Source: Bacteroidia bacterium (lineage in GTDB: Bacteria; Bacteroidota; Bacteroidia; 2-12-FULL-35-15). Taken from it: DNA of 64,000 nucleotides. Below the pieces are notes generated by a model. The model saw only the letters and a program-made list of their open reading frames with translations, made no database searches and had not been told where the DNA came from. The stretch is from assembly GCA_030654175.1 (NCBI GenBank), contig JAURXZ010000016.1:124001-188000 (forward strand). Direction: 5' to 3'. How positions within the stretch are numbered: position 1 is the first letter of the stretch; every line of letters begins with the position of its first letter. Shown here in pieces: positions 9,484-17,918 of this stretch. The translations under genes were made by a program, and so were the position numbers.

Positions 9484-9810
9484 CTATACTCCAAATGATT
9501 CTCCGCAACCACAAGTTCTGCTTGCATTTGGATTATTAAATACAAATCCTTTTCCGTTCAAGCCCCCTGCATAATCCAACTCTGTGCCTATTAAGTATAA
9601 AAAGCTTTTTTTGTCTACGGCAATCTTTATTCCTTTATCCTCAAAGATCTGATCGCCATCTTTTACGATACTATCGAATTCTAATTTGTAGGAAAGTCCT
9701 GAACACCCACCACCATCCACTCCAACACGAATGAAAGTTCCTTCCGGATGATTTTCATTTTTTATTAGATCCAAGGCATGTTGTTTTGCGTTTTCTGAAA
9801 CTGTTATCAT
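9484..9810 (-). CDS. sufA: A-type Fe-S carrier (HesB/IscA/SufA family)
   Basis: A-type proteins carry or transfer nascent Fe-S clusters. The 108-aa protein has the three conserved cysteines: Cys36 in GGGCSGLSY and Cys100/Cys102 in the C-terminal RTCGCGESF. The KGFVFNNPNA stretch before the last pair is diagnostic. As the first gene of the suf operon it would be best called SufA-like, though sequence alone does not separate SufA, IscA and ErpA. It is preceded by a good promoter and a palindromic operator (9851-9906). Confidence 0.92.
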   Translation of the reverse strand: MITVSENAKQHALDLIKNENHPEGTFIRVGVDGGGCSGLSYKLEFDSIVKDGDQIFEDKGIKIAVDKKSFLYLIGTELDYAGGLNGKGFVFNNPNASRTCGCGESFGV

Positions 9811-9850
9811 TTTTATCCTTATTATTATACTTGTTGTATTTTTATCCTTA

Positions 9851-9906
9851 TTTAGATTAAATCTAAAGTGAGTACAAAAATACCAAAAAAATGGTATTTT
9901 AGCAAA
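9851..9906 (-). promoter_or_regulatory. suf operon promoter with palindromic operator
   Basis: Read on the minus strand, TTTG (9903-9906) is followed after exactly 20 nt by TATTTTTG (9875-9882), matching the Bacteroidota -33/-7 consensus. Seven nt downstream lies the palindrome TTTAGATTTAATCTAAA (9851-9867; 8-bp arms, one central base), covering the expected transcription start. A second perfect 9-bp inverted repeat, AAAATACCA/TGGTATTTT (9877-9885/9892-9900), falls between the two promoter boxes. The 17-bp palindrome looks like the site of a dimeric repressor; by shape it recalls DtxR/IdeR-type metal boxes, which would suit an Fe-S operon, but that assignment is inference. Confidence 0.7.
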
Positions 9907-9974
9907 TATTATTGACGATTTCCATGAGGTTTTTTATCGATTATAGTCGATTTGATGGCGGAATTACAAAAGAA

Positions 9975-10006
9975 TTGGCGCTATTTTAATAATTACTATA
10001 CTTTTG
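9975..10006 (+). promoter_or_regulatory. Promoter of the glycan cassette
   Basis: A TTG-type -33 element (9975-9977) is followed by 21 nt and then TACTTTTG (9999-10006), a full TAnnTTTG match. The first gene of the plus-strand cassette starts at 10039, giving a leader of roughly 25 nt. Confidence 0.6.
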
Positions 10007-10038
10007 CCTAATAATTTCCAAAAATCAGAATTGACTTT

Positions 10039-11292
10039 ATGACAGATCTTAATAAGCAAAACGCCACTTACTTTCCTAATTTAGATGGCCTAAGATTTAT
10101 TGCTTTTTTACTCGTTTTCGTTAATCACGTTGTTGCCTGTTTAGGACACAAAACGGTTAATCCGCTAATAAATAAAATCAAAACTGATTATTTATTGAAT
10201 GGGGATCTGGGTGTAAATTTCTTTTTTGTTTTAAGCGGATTCCTAATTACCTATTTATTATTAAAAGAAAAGGAAAAGCATGCCACTATTAATGTTCGCT
10301 CTTTTTATCTGAGACGTGTTTTACGAATCTGGCCCTTGTATTTCTTGGTCCTCTTTATTGGATTAGCAATAATTCCTCTCTTTACAACTGCTTTACCAGC
10401 AGGATTTCCAATTTCGAACTCCACCACCATAATGAATAAGAACTTATACATGTTCTTTCTTGGAAATTTCGATTATGTAAAAAATGGAATTAGTAATGCT
10501 ATAGTTGGAGTTCTTTGGTCTGTTTCTATTGAAGAGCAATTTTACTTATTCTGGCCATTACTGTTGTTAATTATTCCTCGCAAACATTTAACAAAATTAT
10601 TTATTGCCCTCATTGCTTTTTCAATTTATTACCGTTTGTTTGGTATGGCCGGAAAAACTCAAAACCTGATGCAACATTACCATACTTTTTCATGTTTATC
10701 CGATCTGGCAATGGGTGCTTTGTTTGCAAAACTATGTGGTTCAGAAAAGTTTATAGATTTTTTTAGGAAATTAAATCCGATTGTAATAATCCTTGTTTAC
10801 CTGACCGGTTTTACGCTGATTGCTTTGCGGATGGACTTTTTTCATTTAGAACTTACTCAAAACGAGTATTTGAAACAAATTAATTTCCATAGTAATGGTA
10901 TTAAACCTCGTCCGCAACAATATTGGCGATCCTTTATGCCTGTAGTGTATTCATTGTTTTTTGCTTTTGTAATGATGGAACAGATTTTTGCAGAACGCTC
11001 CATTTTTAAAATTGGAAAAATTAAGTTGTTTACTTACTTAGGAAAAATTAGCTATGGATTGTATTGCTTTCACATGATCGCGTTATTTATTGTTGTTTAT
11101 GTGATGATGAAACTTGGTTATAGTGTCACGGTCCCTGATAAAAAATTGATATTTATAGAAGCGATCACAGCCTTCGGCTTAACAATTTTAATTTCTATAG
11201 TAAGTTACAATTATTTTGAAAAAAAATTCTTGTTGTTGAAAACGAAAATCGCAGCAAACCTGGTTCCAAAAGGTTCGAAGAAAAAAAATTAA
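10039..11292 (+). CDS. Acyltransferase family 3 membrane protein (OafA/YrhL type)
   Basis: A 417-aa integral membrane protein with about ten hydrophobic segments. The N-terminal FPNLDGLRFIAFLLVFVNHV segment contains the catalytic-type His of AT3 enzymes; FFFVLSGFLITYLLL and RSFYLRRVLRIWPLYFL follow, and WSVSIEEQFYLFWPLLLL is the second diagnostic block. Family members O-acetylate cell-surface sugars, moving the acyl group across the inner membrane. As first gene of the cassette at 10039-16258 it probably decorates the glycan that the downstream enzymes build or modify. Confidence 0.93.
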   Translation: MTDLNKQNATYFPNLDGLRFIAFLLVFVNHVVACLGHKTVNPLINKIKTDYLLNGDLGVNFFFVLSGFLITYLLLKEKEKHATINVRSFYLRRVLRIWPLYFLVLFIGLAIIPLFTTALPAGFPISNSTTIMNKNLYMFFLGNFDYVKNGISNAIVGVLWSVSIEEQFYLFWPLLLLIIPRKHLTKLFIALIAFSIYYRLFGMAGKTQNLMQHYHTFSCLSDLAMGALFAKLCGSEKFIDFFRKLNPIVIILVYLTGFTLIALRMDFFHLELTQNEYLKQINFHSNGIKPRPQQYWRSFMPVVYSLFFAFVMMEQIFAERSIFKIGKIKLFTYLGKISYGLYCFHMIALFIVVYVMMKLGYSVTVPDKKLIFIEAITAFGLTILISIVSYNYFEKKFLLLKTKIAANLVPKGSKKKN

Positions 11293-11308
11293 TTTGAAAA
11301 TATAACAA

Positions 11309-12043
11309 ATGTTTTACTACAAAAACTGGGCGATAGTTGTGCCGATGGCAAATGAAGAGGATGATTTCAGGCCATTTATTGAAATGCTCAATTTTGTGAT
11401 CAATGAGTTGAATCCGGGGAATGTTTACTTTGTAATTGATAAAGCATCAACAGACAGGACATTGGAATTGTGCCAGGCCCTATCAGCTGCGGATAGCCGA
11501 TATGTGACTATTTGGGCACCTGAAAATAAAAATGTTGTGGATGCTTATGTAAGAGGATTGCGCGCAGCCTATGAGGCAGGACATGATATTGTTGTGGAAA
11601 TGGATGCTGGGCTTTCTCATGATCCACGTGCAATACCAATGTTCCTTCGTGTATTAAACGAAGGGAATGAGTGTGCTTTTGGAAGCCGCTTTATCAATGG
11701 TGGCTCGATGGGAGACTCTCCGTTTAAAAGAAGGATGCTCTCTAAGGTTGGAACTATTTTAGCAAATGTATTATTAGGAACTAAATTGCATGACATGACC
11801 TCGGGATACCAAGGGTTTCATCGTGATGTAGTTGGTAAGATCATTAATCATGATTTTAAATCAAAAGCTCACTTTTATCAAACCGAATTGAGATACCTGT
11901 TGCGCAAAAGAAGGATCTTTGAAGTGCCAATACATTACCAGGCACCATCACCACGAGTTTCAAAAAATGCAATAAAAAATGCCTATCAAACTTTATTTTA
12001 TTATTTCTTTTTGAGATTAGCAGGAAAGAGGCCAACACTATAA
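11309..12043 (+). CDS. Glycosyltransferase family 2 (DPM1-like)
   Basis: A 244-aa soluble GT-A enzyme with no C-terminal membrane helices. Motifs in order: AIVVPMANEEDDF (donor-binding strand 1), DKASTDRTLEL, VVEMDAGLSHDPRAIPMFL with the DxD-like metal site, FGSRFINGGSMGD, and DMTSGYQGFHRDV, which places it near dolichol-phosphate-mannose or polyprenyl-phosphate sugar transferases. It probably loads a sugar onto a lipid carrier or glycan. It starts 16 bp after the acyltransferase and is almost certainly co-transcribed with it. Confidence 0.85.
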   Translation: MFYYKNWAIVVPMANEEDDFRPFIEMLNFVINELNPGNVYFVIDKASTDRTLELCQALSAADSRYVTIWAPENKNVVDAYVRGLRAAYEAGHDIVVEMDAGLSHDPRAIPMFLRVLNEGNECAFGSRFINGGSMGDSPFKRRMLSKVGTILANVLLGTKLHDMTSGYQGFHRDVVGKIINHDFKSKAHFYQTELRYLLRKRRIFEVPIHYQAPSPRVSKNAIKNAYQTLFYYFFLRLAGKRPTL

Positions 12044-12157
12044 TGAATGTGCTGATTTGCTAATTAGCTGATGTGCTGATGTCCCAATCAGCTGATTGAT
12101 TATCATACAGGTTCATTTTCAAATTTTCAAATTAACAAATTTTTTAATTAATAAAAT
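12044..12157. repeat. Short-word tandem repeats
   Basis: This spacer in the glycan cassette is built from two degenerate words: GTGCTGAT/AGCTGAT (GTGCTGATTTGCTAATTAGC and following, with AATCAGCTGATT as a palindrome) and TTTTCAAA/TTAACAAA (12116-12141). Neither encodes protein. Such word repeats recur in many spacers of the window. Confidence 0.55.
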
Positions 12158-13165
12158 ATGTCCAAATCACTTATCATCACTTCCATTGCTAATGATAAAC
12201 ACCCTATTTTAAATTCGTTTGCGGTAGAATGTAAAAAGCGGAATCTTGAATTTATTGTGATCGGTGATACTAAATCTCCAACTGATTTTCAATTGGAAGG
12301 TTGTGATTTTTGGGGCATTGATCGCCAATCAACATTACCATTTGACCTGGCAAAAATTACACCTACAAAACATTATTCACGAAAAAATTTGGGTTATCTT
12401 TTGGCCATTCAAAATGGTGCAACTGAATTAGTTGAAACAGATGATGATAATATCCCACGCGATGAATTCTGGACTGATAAACAACGTGAAGTAAAAAGCC
12501 ACGCCTTTGAAAATGCGGGCTGGGTGAATGTGTATCATTATTTTACCAAACACAAAATATGGCCACGTGGTTTTCCATTAGAAGAATTACAAAATAAACA
12601 AATTGAACTTAGTTCTTTAAAATACGATTCTGTGAATTGCCCTATTCAGCAAGGCTTAGCAGATGAAAATCCGGATGTGGATGCGGTTTACCGTTTAACC
12701 TATCCACTCCCCATCGACTTTGAAATAAAAGCGAGATTAGCTTTGGGCAAAAACGCCTGGAGCCCTTTCAATAGTCAAAATACACATTGGTTCAAAGAGG
12801 CATTTGCATTAATGTATCTGCCATCTTATTGCAGTTTCAGAATGACCGATATCTGGCGCAGCTATGTTGCGCAGCGTATTTCCTGGGAATGCGGATGGAG
12901 CATTTTATATCACGAACCAACAGTTTGGCAACAACGTAATGAGCATAATCTGATGAAGGATTTTGAGGATGAGATCCCAGGCTATACCAACAATTTTAAT
13001 ATTTGTAAAGAGTTGCAAAGCCTTGAATTAAAGGCCGGACAAACAAATATTTATGAAAATCTAATTGTCTGTTATCAAAAATTAATTGATATTAATGTGA
13101 TTGGTAAAGAAGAAATGACCCTGTTGCAAGCCTGGATAAGCGATATTAAGAAGTTGATATCATAG
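12158..13165 (+). CDS. DUF288/STELLO-like glycosyltransferase-related protein
   Basis: A 335-aa protein resembling the DUF288 family, named for the plant Golgi STELLO proteins and also found in bacteria and nematodes. The clearest signature is NLGYLLAIQNGATELVETDD with the acidic DDDN cluster just after it (about residues 86-108), resembling a GT-A metal/nucleotide-sugar site; SFRMTDIWRSYVAQRI (about 222-237) is a second conserved-looking block. No membrane segment or signal is visible. The activity of bacterial members is, as far as I know, unsettled; here it sits between a GT2 and an FkbM methyltransferase, supporting a role in glycan synthesis. The family assignment is from memory of the motif. 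Confidence 0.7.
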   Translation: MSKSLIITSIANDKHPILNSFAVECKKRNLEFIVIGDTKSPTDFQLEGCDFWGIDRQSTLPFDLAKITPTKHYSRKNLGYLLAIQNGATELVETDDDNIPRDEFWTDKQREVKSHAFENAGWVNVYHYFTKHKIWPRGFPLEELQNKQIELSSLKYDSVNCPIQQGLADENPDVDAVYRLTYPLPIDFEIKARLALGKNAWSPFNSQNTHWFKEAFALMYLPSYCSFRMTDIWRSYVAQRISWECGWSILYHEPTVWQQRNEHNLMKDFEDEIPGYTNNFNICKELQSLELKAGQTNIYENLIVCYQKLIDINVIGKEEMTLLQAWISDIKKLIS

Positions 13166-13253
13166 CCCCGAAAGCATCAACAAAAATCATATATTTGCTA
13201 TTTACTGTATCGGTGTAATCTTTTGAAAGTCTGTGTAATCAAATTATAGTAAA

Positions 13254-14012
13254 ATGTCGCAATCATTCTCCATTCAGGTTGGAAAGTTTCTTTATAAAAA
13301 TGCTTTTCCGCTGTATAACCTGATATATCCCGTATTCAAGAGGAAACAGGATGCCAGGGAAATAAAACTTATCAGTTCTATTGTAAAGCCTGGTTTTAAT
13401 ATATTGGATATTGGTGCCAACATCGGTTTTTACACTCAAATTTTCTCCAGTTTAGTTGGCCCTAATGGCACTGTCCATGCTTTTGAGCCGGAAGCAACCA
13501 ACTTCAACTATTTACAACAAAATTTAGGAACCAATAAAAATGTAAAACTGGTTAACAAAGCTGTTTCTGATAAAACAGGGCCTATAAAAATTTACCTTTC
13601 TAAAATGTTAAATGTGGATCATCGTACTTATCCGGTTGATGATTATGCAGAAGTTATTGAGATCAATGCAACAACAATTGATGATTATCTCTTGTCAAAT
13701 AATACTACGCAGGTAGATTTTATAAAAATGGATATTCAAGGTTTTGAAATGGCTGCTTTAAAAGGCATGGAAAAAACCTTAAAAAATAACCCACACGTAA
13801 AAATAATCACAGAACTATGGCCTTATGGATTAAAAAAAGCCGGTAGTTCTGCCCTTGAAATCGTTGATTTCGCAACTTCCGAAAAATTTAATATTTATTT
13901 GGTAACACCAAACCAATTGGAACTTCTCACCAAAGAAATGGTTTTAAAATTAAAGGAAGATGAAAAAAATTATTACAATGTTGTTTTAAGCAAAGAAAGT
14001 TTCGAATACTAA
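13254..14012 (+). CDS. FkbM-family methyltransferase
   Basis: A 252-aa S-adenosylmethionine-dependent methyltransferase. Motif I is ILDIGANIGFYTQIF (about 54-68), followed by GTVHAFEPEATNFNYL, where the acidic residue of EPE binds the SAM ribose, and DFIKMDIQGFEMAALKGM, the FkbM signature. Family members O-methylate sugars or polyketides. A short N-terminal hydrophobic stretch precedes the domain. In this cassette the likely acceptor is a sugar of the surface glycan. Confidence 0.88.
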   Translation: MSQSFSIQVGKFLYKNAFPLYNLIYPVFKRKQDAREIKLISSIVKPGFNILDIGANIGFYTQIFSSLVGPNGTVHAFEPEATNFNYLQQNLGTNKNVKLVNKAVSDKTGPIKIYLSKMLNVDHRTYPVDDYAEVIEINATTIDDYLLSNNTTQVDFIKMDIQGFEMAALKGMEKTLKNNPHVKIITELWPYGLKKAGSSALEIVDFATSEKFNIYLVTPNQLELLTKEMVLKLKEDEKNYYNVVLSKESFEY

Positions 14013-14070
14013 TTCGCTATTCAGAACATTACACTATTTCTACTATCTACGAAATTAATTTTTAAAGTAA

Positions 14071-14823
14071 TTGGCAATAAAATACGACATAGCAACTCAT
14101 TTGGACGATCCGGAAACCACGCTTAAACACCGTGAGATAATCGTGTCGAAAGCGTTTTTAAAAAAAATATATGAAAAGTGGTATGCTGATTTTATTGATA
14201 TTTCTAAAAACTTACCATCAGGCAAACTTTTAGAAATTGGTTCCGGTGGAGGCTTTTTAAAAGAACTGATGCCCGAACTTATTACTTCGGATATTATGCC
14301 TCTTGAGCATTGCGACATGGTATTTTCAGCTGAAGAAATGCCTTTTTCAAAAGATGAATTGAGTGGTATTTTTATGCTTAATGTTTTTCACCACATCCCT
14401 AAACCTCATTTATTTTTAAAGGAAGCTGAACGAGTACTAAAACCGGGAGGAAAAATTGTTATGATCGAACCTGCCAATAGTTGGTTTGGAAAATGGATCT
14501 ACAAAACCTTTCATCACGAACCTTTTGATATAAAAGGCGATTGGGAAATACAGTCGAGCGGTCCACTTTCAGGATCTAATCAGGCGTTGCCCTATATTTA
14601 TTTTGAACGCGATAAAAAAAGATTCGAAAAAGAATTTCCGAATTTAAAAATAGAATCCATCAAATACCATACACCATTTATGTATCTCTTAAGTGGTGGT
14701 GTATCCCGAAAAGCATTTGTACCGATAGGAACATTTACTTTTTGGAATTTTATGGAACGGATATTAAACCCGGTGTCAAGGCAATTAGGCATGTTTCAAA
14801 CCATTGAAATAGTTAAAATTTAA
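14071..14823 (+). CDS. Class I SAM methyltransferase with TTG start
   Basis: A 250-aa methyltransferase: LLEIGSGGGFLKEL (SAM motif I, about 51-64), an acidic turn at MPLEHCDMVF, motif GIFMLNVFHHIPKPHLFL, and RVLKPGGKIVMIEPANSWFG (type 11 family layout). The start is TTG 14071, immediately after an in-frame TAA; no in-frame ATG exists before the conserved region, and the N-terminal KYDIATHLDDPETTLKHREI looks family-conserved, so a non-ATG start is needed. It is followed after 7 bp by the next gene. The substrate is presumably a glycan sugar or lipid-linked intermediate. Confidence 0.82.
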   Translation: MAIKYDIATHLDDPETTLKHREIIVSKAFLKKIYEKWYADFIDISKNLPSGKLLEIGSGGGFLKELMPELITSDIMPLEHCDMVFSAEEMPFSKDELSGIFMLNVFHHIPKPHLFLKEAERVLKPGGKIVMIEPANSWFGKWIYKTFHHEPFDIKGDWEIQSSGPLSGSNQALPYIYFERDKKRFEKEFPNLKIESIKYHTPFMYLLSGGVSRKAFVPIGTFTFWNFMERILNPVSRQLGMFQTIEIVKI

Positions 14824-14830
14824 ATTAACA

Positions 14831-16258
14831 ATGAGTTATCAAATAGAAGACAGAAAAGCATATTTCGAAAAATTAGCTCAAAGCCGTAAAAAGCCAAGAG
14901 GTTTTAGTGCATACTACTGGAACGAAATCACCAATTATTGCGATTATTTTTCTCATGAAGATATCTCCATACTTGAAGTAGGATGCGGCACTGGTGAGCT
15001 GCTGAATGGCATGCGGGCGAAGCGAAAAGTGGGGGTCGATTTCAGTCCGGCTATGATAACTATTGCCAAAGAAAAATTTCAAAACATTGATTTTCATGTG
15101 ATGGAAGCGGAGAACATTCAGCTGGATGAGAAGTTTGATCTGATCATACTTTCCAATTTAATTGGTTTTGTTGGTGATGTGCAGGAAGTGTTTAAACAAC
15201 TTCATAAAGTATGTCATCCGCAAACAAAAATAATTGTTACTTACTACAATTATTTGTGGGAACCATTTTTGAAATTTGCTGAAAAAATCGGATTAAAAAC
15301 CCCTACCCCATTACAAAACTGGCTATCATTAACGGATATTAATAACCTGCTTTACATTGCAGGCTTTGATGTTTATAGAAATACAAAGCGAATGATATTT
15401 CCATTTAATATTCCTTTGCTCAAAAGTTTCCTGAACAGTTTTTTAGCTAAACTTCCTTTCTTCCGCTTTTTCTCATTAAACATATACACCTTTGCCAAAC
15501 CTCTTTCTACACTGTCGAAAGAAGAGTACGAAGACAAACATTCTGTTTCAGTTGTTATCCCTGCACGTAATGAAAGTGGTAATATTGAAAATGCAATTCT
15601 TCGCATGCCGAAACTCGGCAAGCACACCGAAATAATTTTTATTGAAGGAAATTCTACTGATGATACGTGGACCAAAATACAGGAAATTGCTCAAAAATAT
15701 TCAAGCTCTTACGACATAAAAATTGGTCAGCAAAATGGTAAAGGAAAGGCTGATGCGGTGCGTAAAGGATTTGGAATGGCAACAGGAGACATTTTAATGA
15801 TATTGGATGCTGATTTAACAGTTCCTCCTGAAGATCTGCCAAAGTTTTATGATGCCATTGCCTCGGGTAAAGGGGATTTTATAAATGGTTCCCGATTAGT
15901 TTATCCGATGGAAAAAGATGCGATGCGTTTTTTAAATCTATTGGGGAACAAATTTTTTAGTATTGCGTTTACCTGGTTATTGGAACAGAAATTTAAAGAC
16001 ACACTTTGTGGAACAAAAGTAATTTTCAGGGAAGATTATTATCGTTTAGTAAAAAATCAAAGCTACTTTGGCGATTTTGATCCTTTTGGTGATTATGATC
16101 TGATTTTTGGAGCTCACAAACTGAATCACAAAATAGTAGAAATACCTATACGATATAAAGAGCGTACTTATGGCAGCACCAATATTTCACGCTTCAGACA
16201 TGGAGTAGTTTTATTGCGAATGTGTTTCTTTGCTGCACGGAAGATCAAATTTATTTAA
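14831..16258 (+). CDS. Methyltransferase-glycosyltransferase 2 fusion protein
   Basis: A 475-aa two-domain protein. Residues about 45-200 form a SAM methyltransferase (ILEVGCGTGELLNGM, VGVDFSPAMI, FDLIILSNLIGF). Residues about 238-460 are a GT2 enzyme: SVVIPARNESGNIENAI, FIEGNSTDDTW, LMILDADLTVPPEDLPKF with the DAD metal motif, and GDYDLIFGAHKLNHKIVEIPIRYKERTYGSTNI. The second half resembles polyprenyl-phosphate sugar transferases. One continuous frame with no internal stop supports a genuine fusion, coupling methylation and sugar transfer. It is the last gene of the cassette. Confidence 0.88.
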   Translation: MSYQIEDRKAYFEKLAQSRKKPRGFSAYYWNEITNYCDYFSHEDISILEVGCGTGELLNGMRAKRKVGVDFSPAMITIAKEKFQNIDFHVMEAENIQLDEKFDLIILSNLIGFVGDVQEVFKQLHKVCHPQTKIIVTYYNYLWEPFLKFAEKIGLKTPTPLQNWLSLTDINNLLYIAGFDVYRNTKRMIFPFNIPLLKSFLNSFLAKLPFFRFFSLNIYTFAKPLSTLSKEEYEDKHSVSVVIPARNESGNIENAILRMPKLGKHTEIIFIEGNSTDDTWTKIQEIAQKYSSSYDIKIGQQNGKGKADAVRKGFGMATGDILMILDADLTVPPEDLPKFYDAIASGKGDFINGSRLVYPMEKDAMRFLNLLGNKFFSIAFTWLLEQKFKDTLCGTKVIFREDYYRLVKNQSYFGDFDPFGDYDLIFGAHKLNHKIVEIPIRYKERTYGSTNISRFRHGVVLLRMCFFAARKIKFI

Positions 16259-16370
16259 TTTTAAGTTTCTCGCAAAGACGAAAATGCTATAAGTTGAGGC
16301 GAAAATAAAAAACAGTATAAAAACAACAAGCCTCTCCTATTTGGGGAGAGATCAAAAGAGGGATTATCAA

Positions 16371-17411
16371 ATGTTAGAAAACACAGGACGTACCGAGTTA
16401 AGTAGTTTAGGTGAATTTGGGTTAATAAAACACCTTACACAATTCATCGAATTAAAAAATGAAAGCTCAATCAAAGGTATTGGAGATGATGCTGCTATTA
16501 TTGATTATAAGGGCAAACAAATGGTTGTTTCAACCGATATGCTTGTTGAAGGTGTACACTTTGACCTGGCATATGTACCTCTTAAACATTTGGGCTTTAA
16601 ATGCGTTTCGGTAAACGTTTCAGATATATATGCAATGAATGCTATACCAAAACAAATTACAGTTTCATTTGCAGTTTCAAATCGCTTTTCGGTTGAAGCT
16701 CTGGAAGAGCTTTATTCCGGTATAATGACAGCTTGCCATAAATATAAAGTGGATGTTGTTGGAGGTGATACCACCACCGCAAAATCAGGATTAGTGATAA
16801 GTATAACAGCTATTGGTGAAGCAAATGCAGACGAACTGATTTACCGTGATGGCGCAAAAGAGGGTGACTTACTTTGTGTTACAGGCGATCTGGGTGCTGC
16901 TTACGTTGGTTTACAATTATTAGAACGTGAAAAAAAGATCTTCATGGAAAGTCCTGGGGTTCAACCTGATTTGGGAGGTTATGATTATATTTTGGAGCGT
17001 CAGCTAAAACCGGAAGCACGCAAGGACATTCCGCCTTTGTTAAAAATGCTTAAAGTTAAACCTACTTCTATGATAGATATTTCCGATGGCTTAGCATCTG
17101 AAATATTACATTTATGCACACAATCAGAAACAGGTTGCAACTTATTTGAAGATAAGATCCCTATCGATCCATCTACTTATACATTAGCGCGCGAATTTAA
17201 TCTTGATCCTACTGTTTGTGCATTAAGCGGTGGCGAAGATTACGAATTACTTTTTACTATTGACCAATCTGATTTCCCTAAAATAAAAGCCAATCCTGAT
17301 ATTACTGTTATTGGCCATATGACAAGCAAAAAAGAAGGTATAAATTTAATTACCAAAGGCGGAACATCTCACCCACTTACTGCACAAGGCTGGGATTCAT
17401 TACTGCAATAA
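16371..17411 (+). CDS. thiL: Thiamine-monophosphate kinase
   Basis: ThiL phosphorylates thiamine monophosphate to the active cofactor thiamine diphosphate. The 346-aa protein has the ATP/Mg motifs IKGIGDDAAII, VVSTDMLVEGVHF, VSVNVSDIYAMNA, VDVVGGDTTTAKSG, TGDLGAAYVGLQLL, MIDISDGLASE and ALSGGEDYELLFT. I take ATG 16371 rather than the upstream TTG 16341, because the extension would encode the CTCTCC/GGAGAG hairpin region, which looks like spacer DNA. It is a single gene, convergent with the OsmC gene. Confidence 0.93.
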   Translation: MLENTGRTELSSLGEFGLIKHLTQFIELKNESSIKGIGDDAAIIDYKGKQMVVSTDMLVEGVHFDLAYVPLKHLGFKCVSVNVSDIYAMNAIPKQITVSFAVSNRFSVEALEELYSGIMTACHKYKVDVVGGDTTTAKSGLVISITAIGEANADELIYRDGAKEGDLLCVTGDLGAAYVGLQLLEREKKIFMESPGVQPDLGGYDYILERQLKPEARKDIPPLLKMLKVKPTSMIDISDGLASEILHLCTQSETGCNLFEDKIPIDPSTYTLAREFNLDPTVCALSGGEDYELLFTIDQSDFPKIKANPDITVIGHMTSKKEGINLITKGGTSHPLTAQGWDSLLQ

Positions 17412-17498
17412 CCAAAGCCATTTGTAAAAAACAGTAGTGGTTGTGGCTGATTTGGTTTGAAAGAAAAGACAAAAAAAATATAAATCGTCTTTTATGAT

Positions 17499-17918
17499 TT
17501 ATCCGTTTACACTCACTTTGTAAGCGATACTGGCTCCGGCTATTTCCAAGGTTTTAGAAACGGAGCAATATTTATCCATTGAAAGTTGAACTGCACGTTC
17601 TGCTTTTTCTACATCAATTTCACCCTTCAATTTGAAGTGTATTTGTATCGTTTTCCATAAGGAAGGTTCTTTATCTTCTTCGCGTTCTCCATCTATTGTA
17701 ATTTGAAAATCGCTGATTATTTGCCTTTGTTTTTTCAAGATCATTACAATGTCAATTGCACTACAACCTCCCAAACCCATCAAAAGCATTTGCATTGGGC
17801 GTACTCCTTTATTACTTCCACCAATGTTCTCTCCGGCATCCATTAAAGCAATATTCCCGGTTTCACTGATAGCTTCAAAGTGAAATGCATCATCCAATTG
17901 TTTTAATTCTATTCGCAT
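17499..17918 (-). CDS. OsmC family peroxidase-like protein
   Basis: A 139-aa OsmC/Ohr-fold protein. Both redox cysteines are present: Cys52 in LGGCSAIDIV and Cys118 in DKYCSVSKTL. These dimeric thiol peroxidases reduce organic hydroperoxides. It belongs to the OsmC-like rather than classical Ohr branch by its PMQMLLMGLGGCSAID pattern. Its start codon directly abuts the folA stop, so it is the last gene of a folA-osmC transcript. Confidence 0.88.
   Translation of the reverse strand: MRIELKQLDDAFHFEAISETGNIALMDAGENIGGSNKGVRPMQMLLMGLGGCSAIDIVMILKKQRQIISDFQITIDGEREEDKEPSLWKTIQIHFKLKGEIDVEKAERAVQLSMDKYCSVSKTLEIAGASIAYKVSVNG

Noticed and set aside
16341-16370. TTG start extending ThiL by ten residues
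   Set aside because: The extension translates the GGAGAG hairpin spacer and is not family-like; ATG 16371 is preferred.
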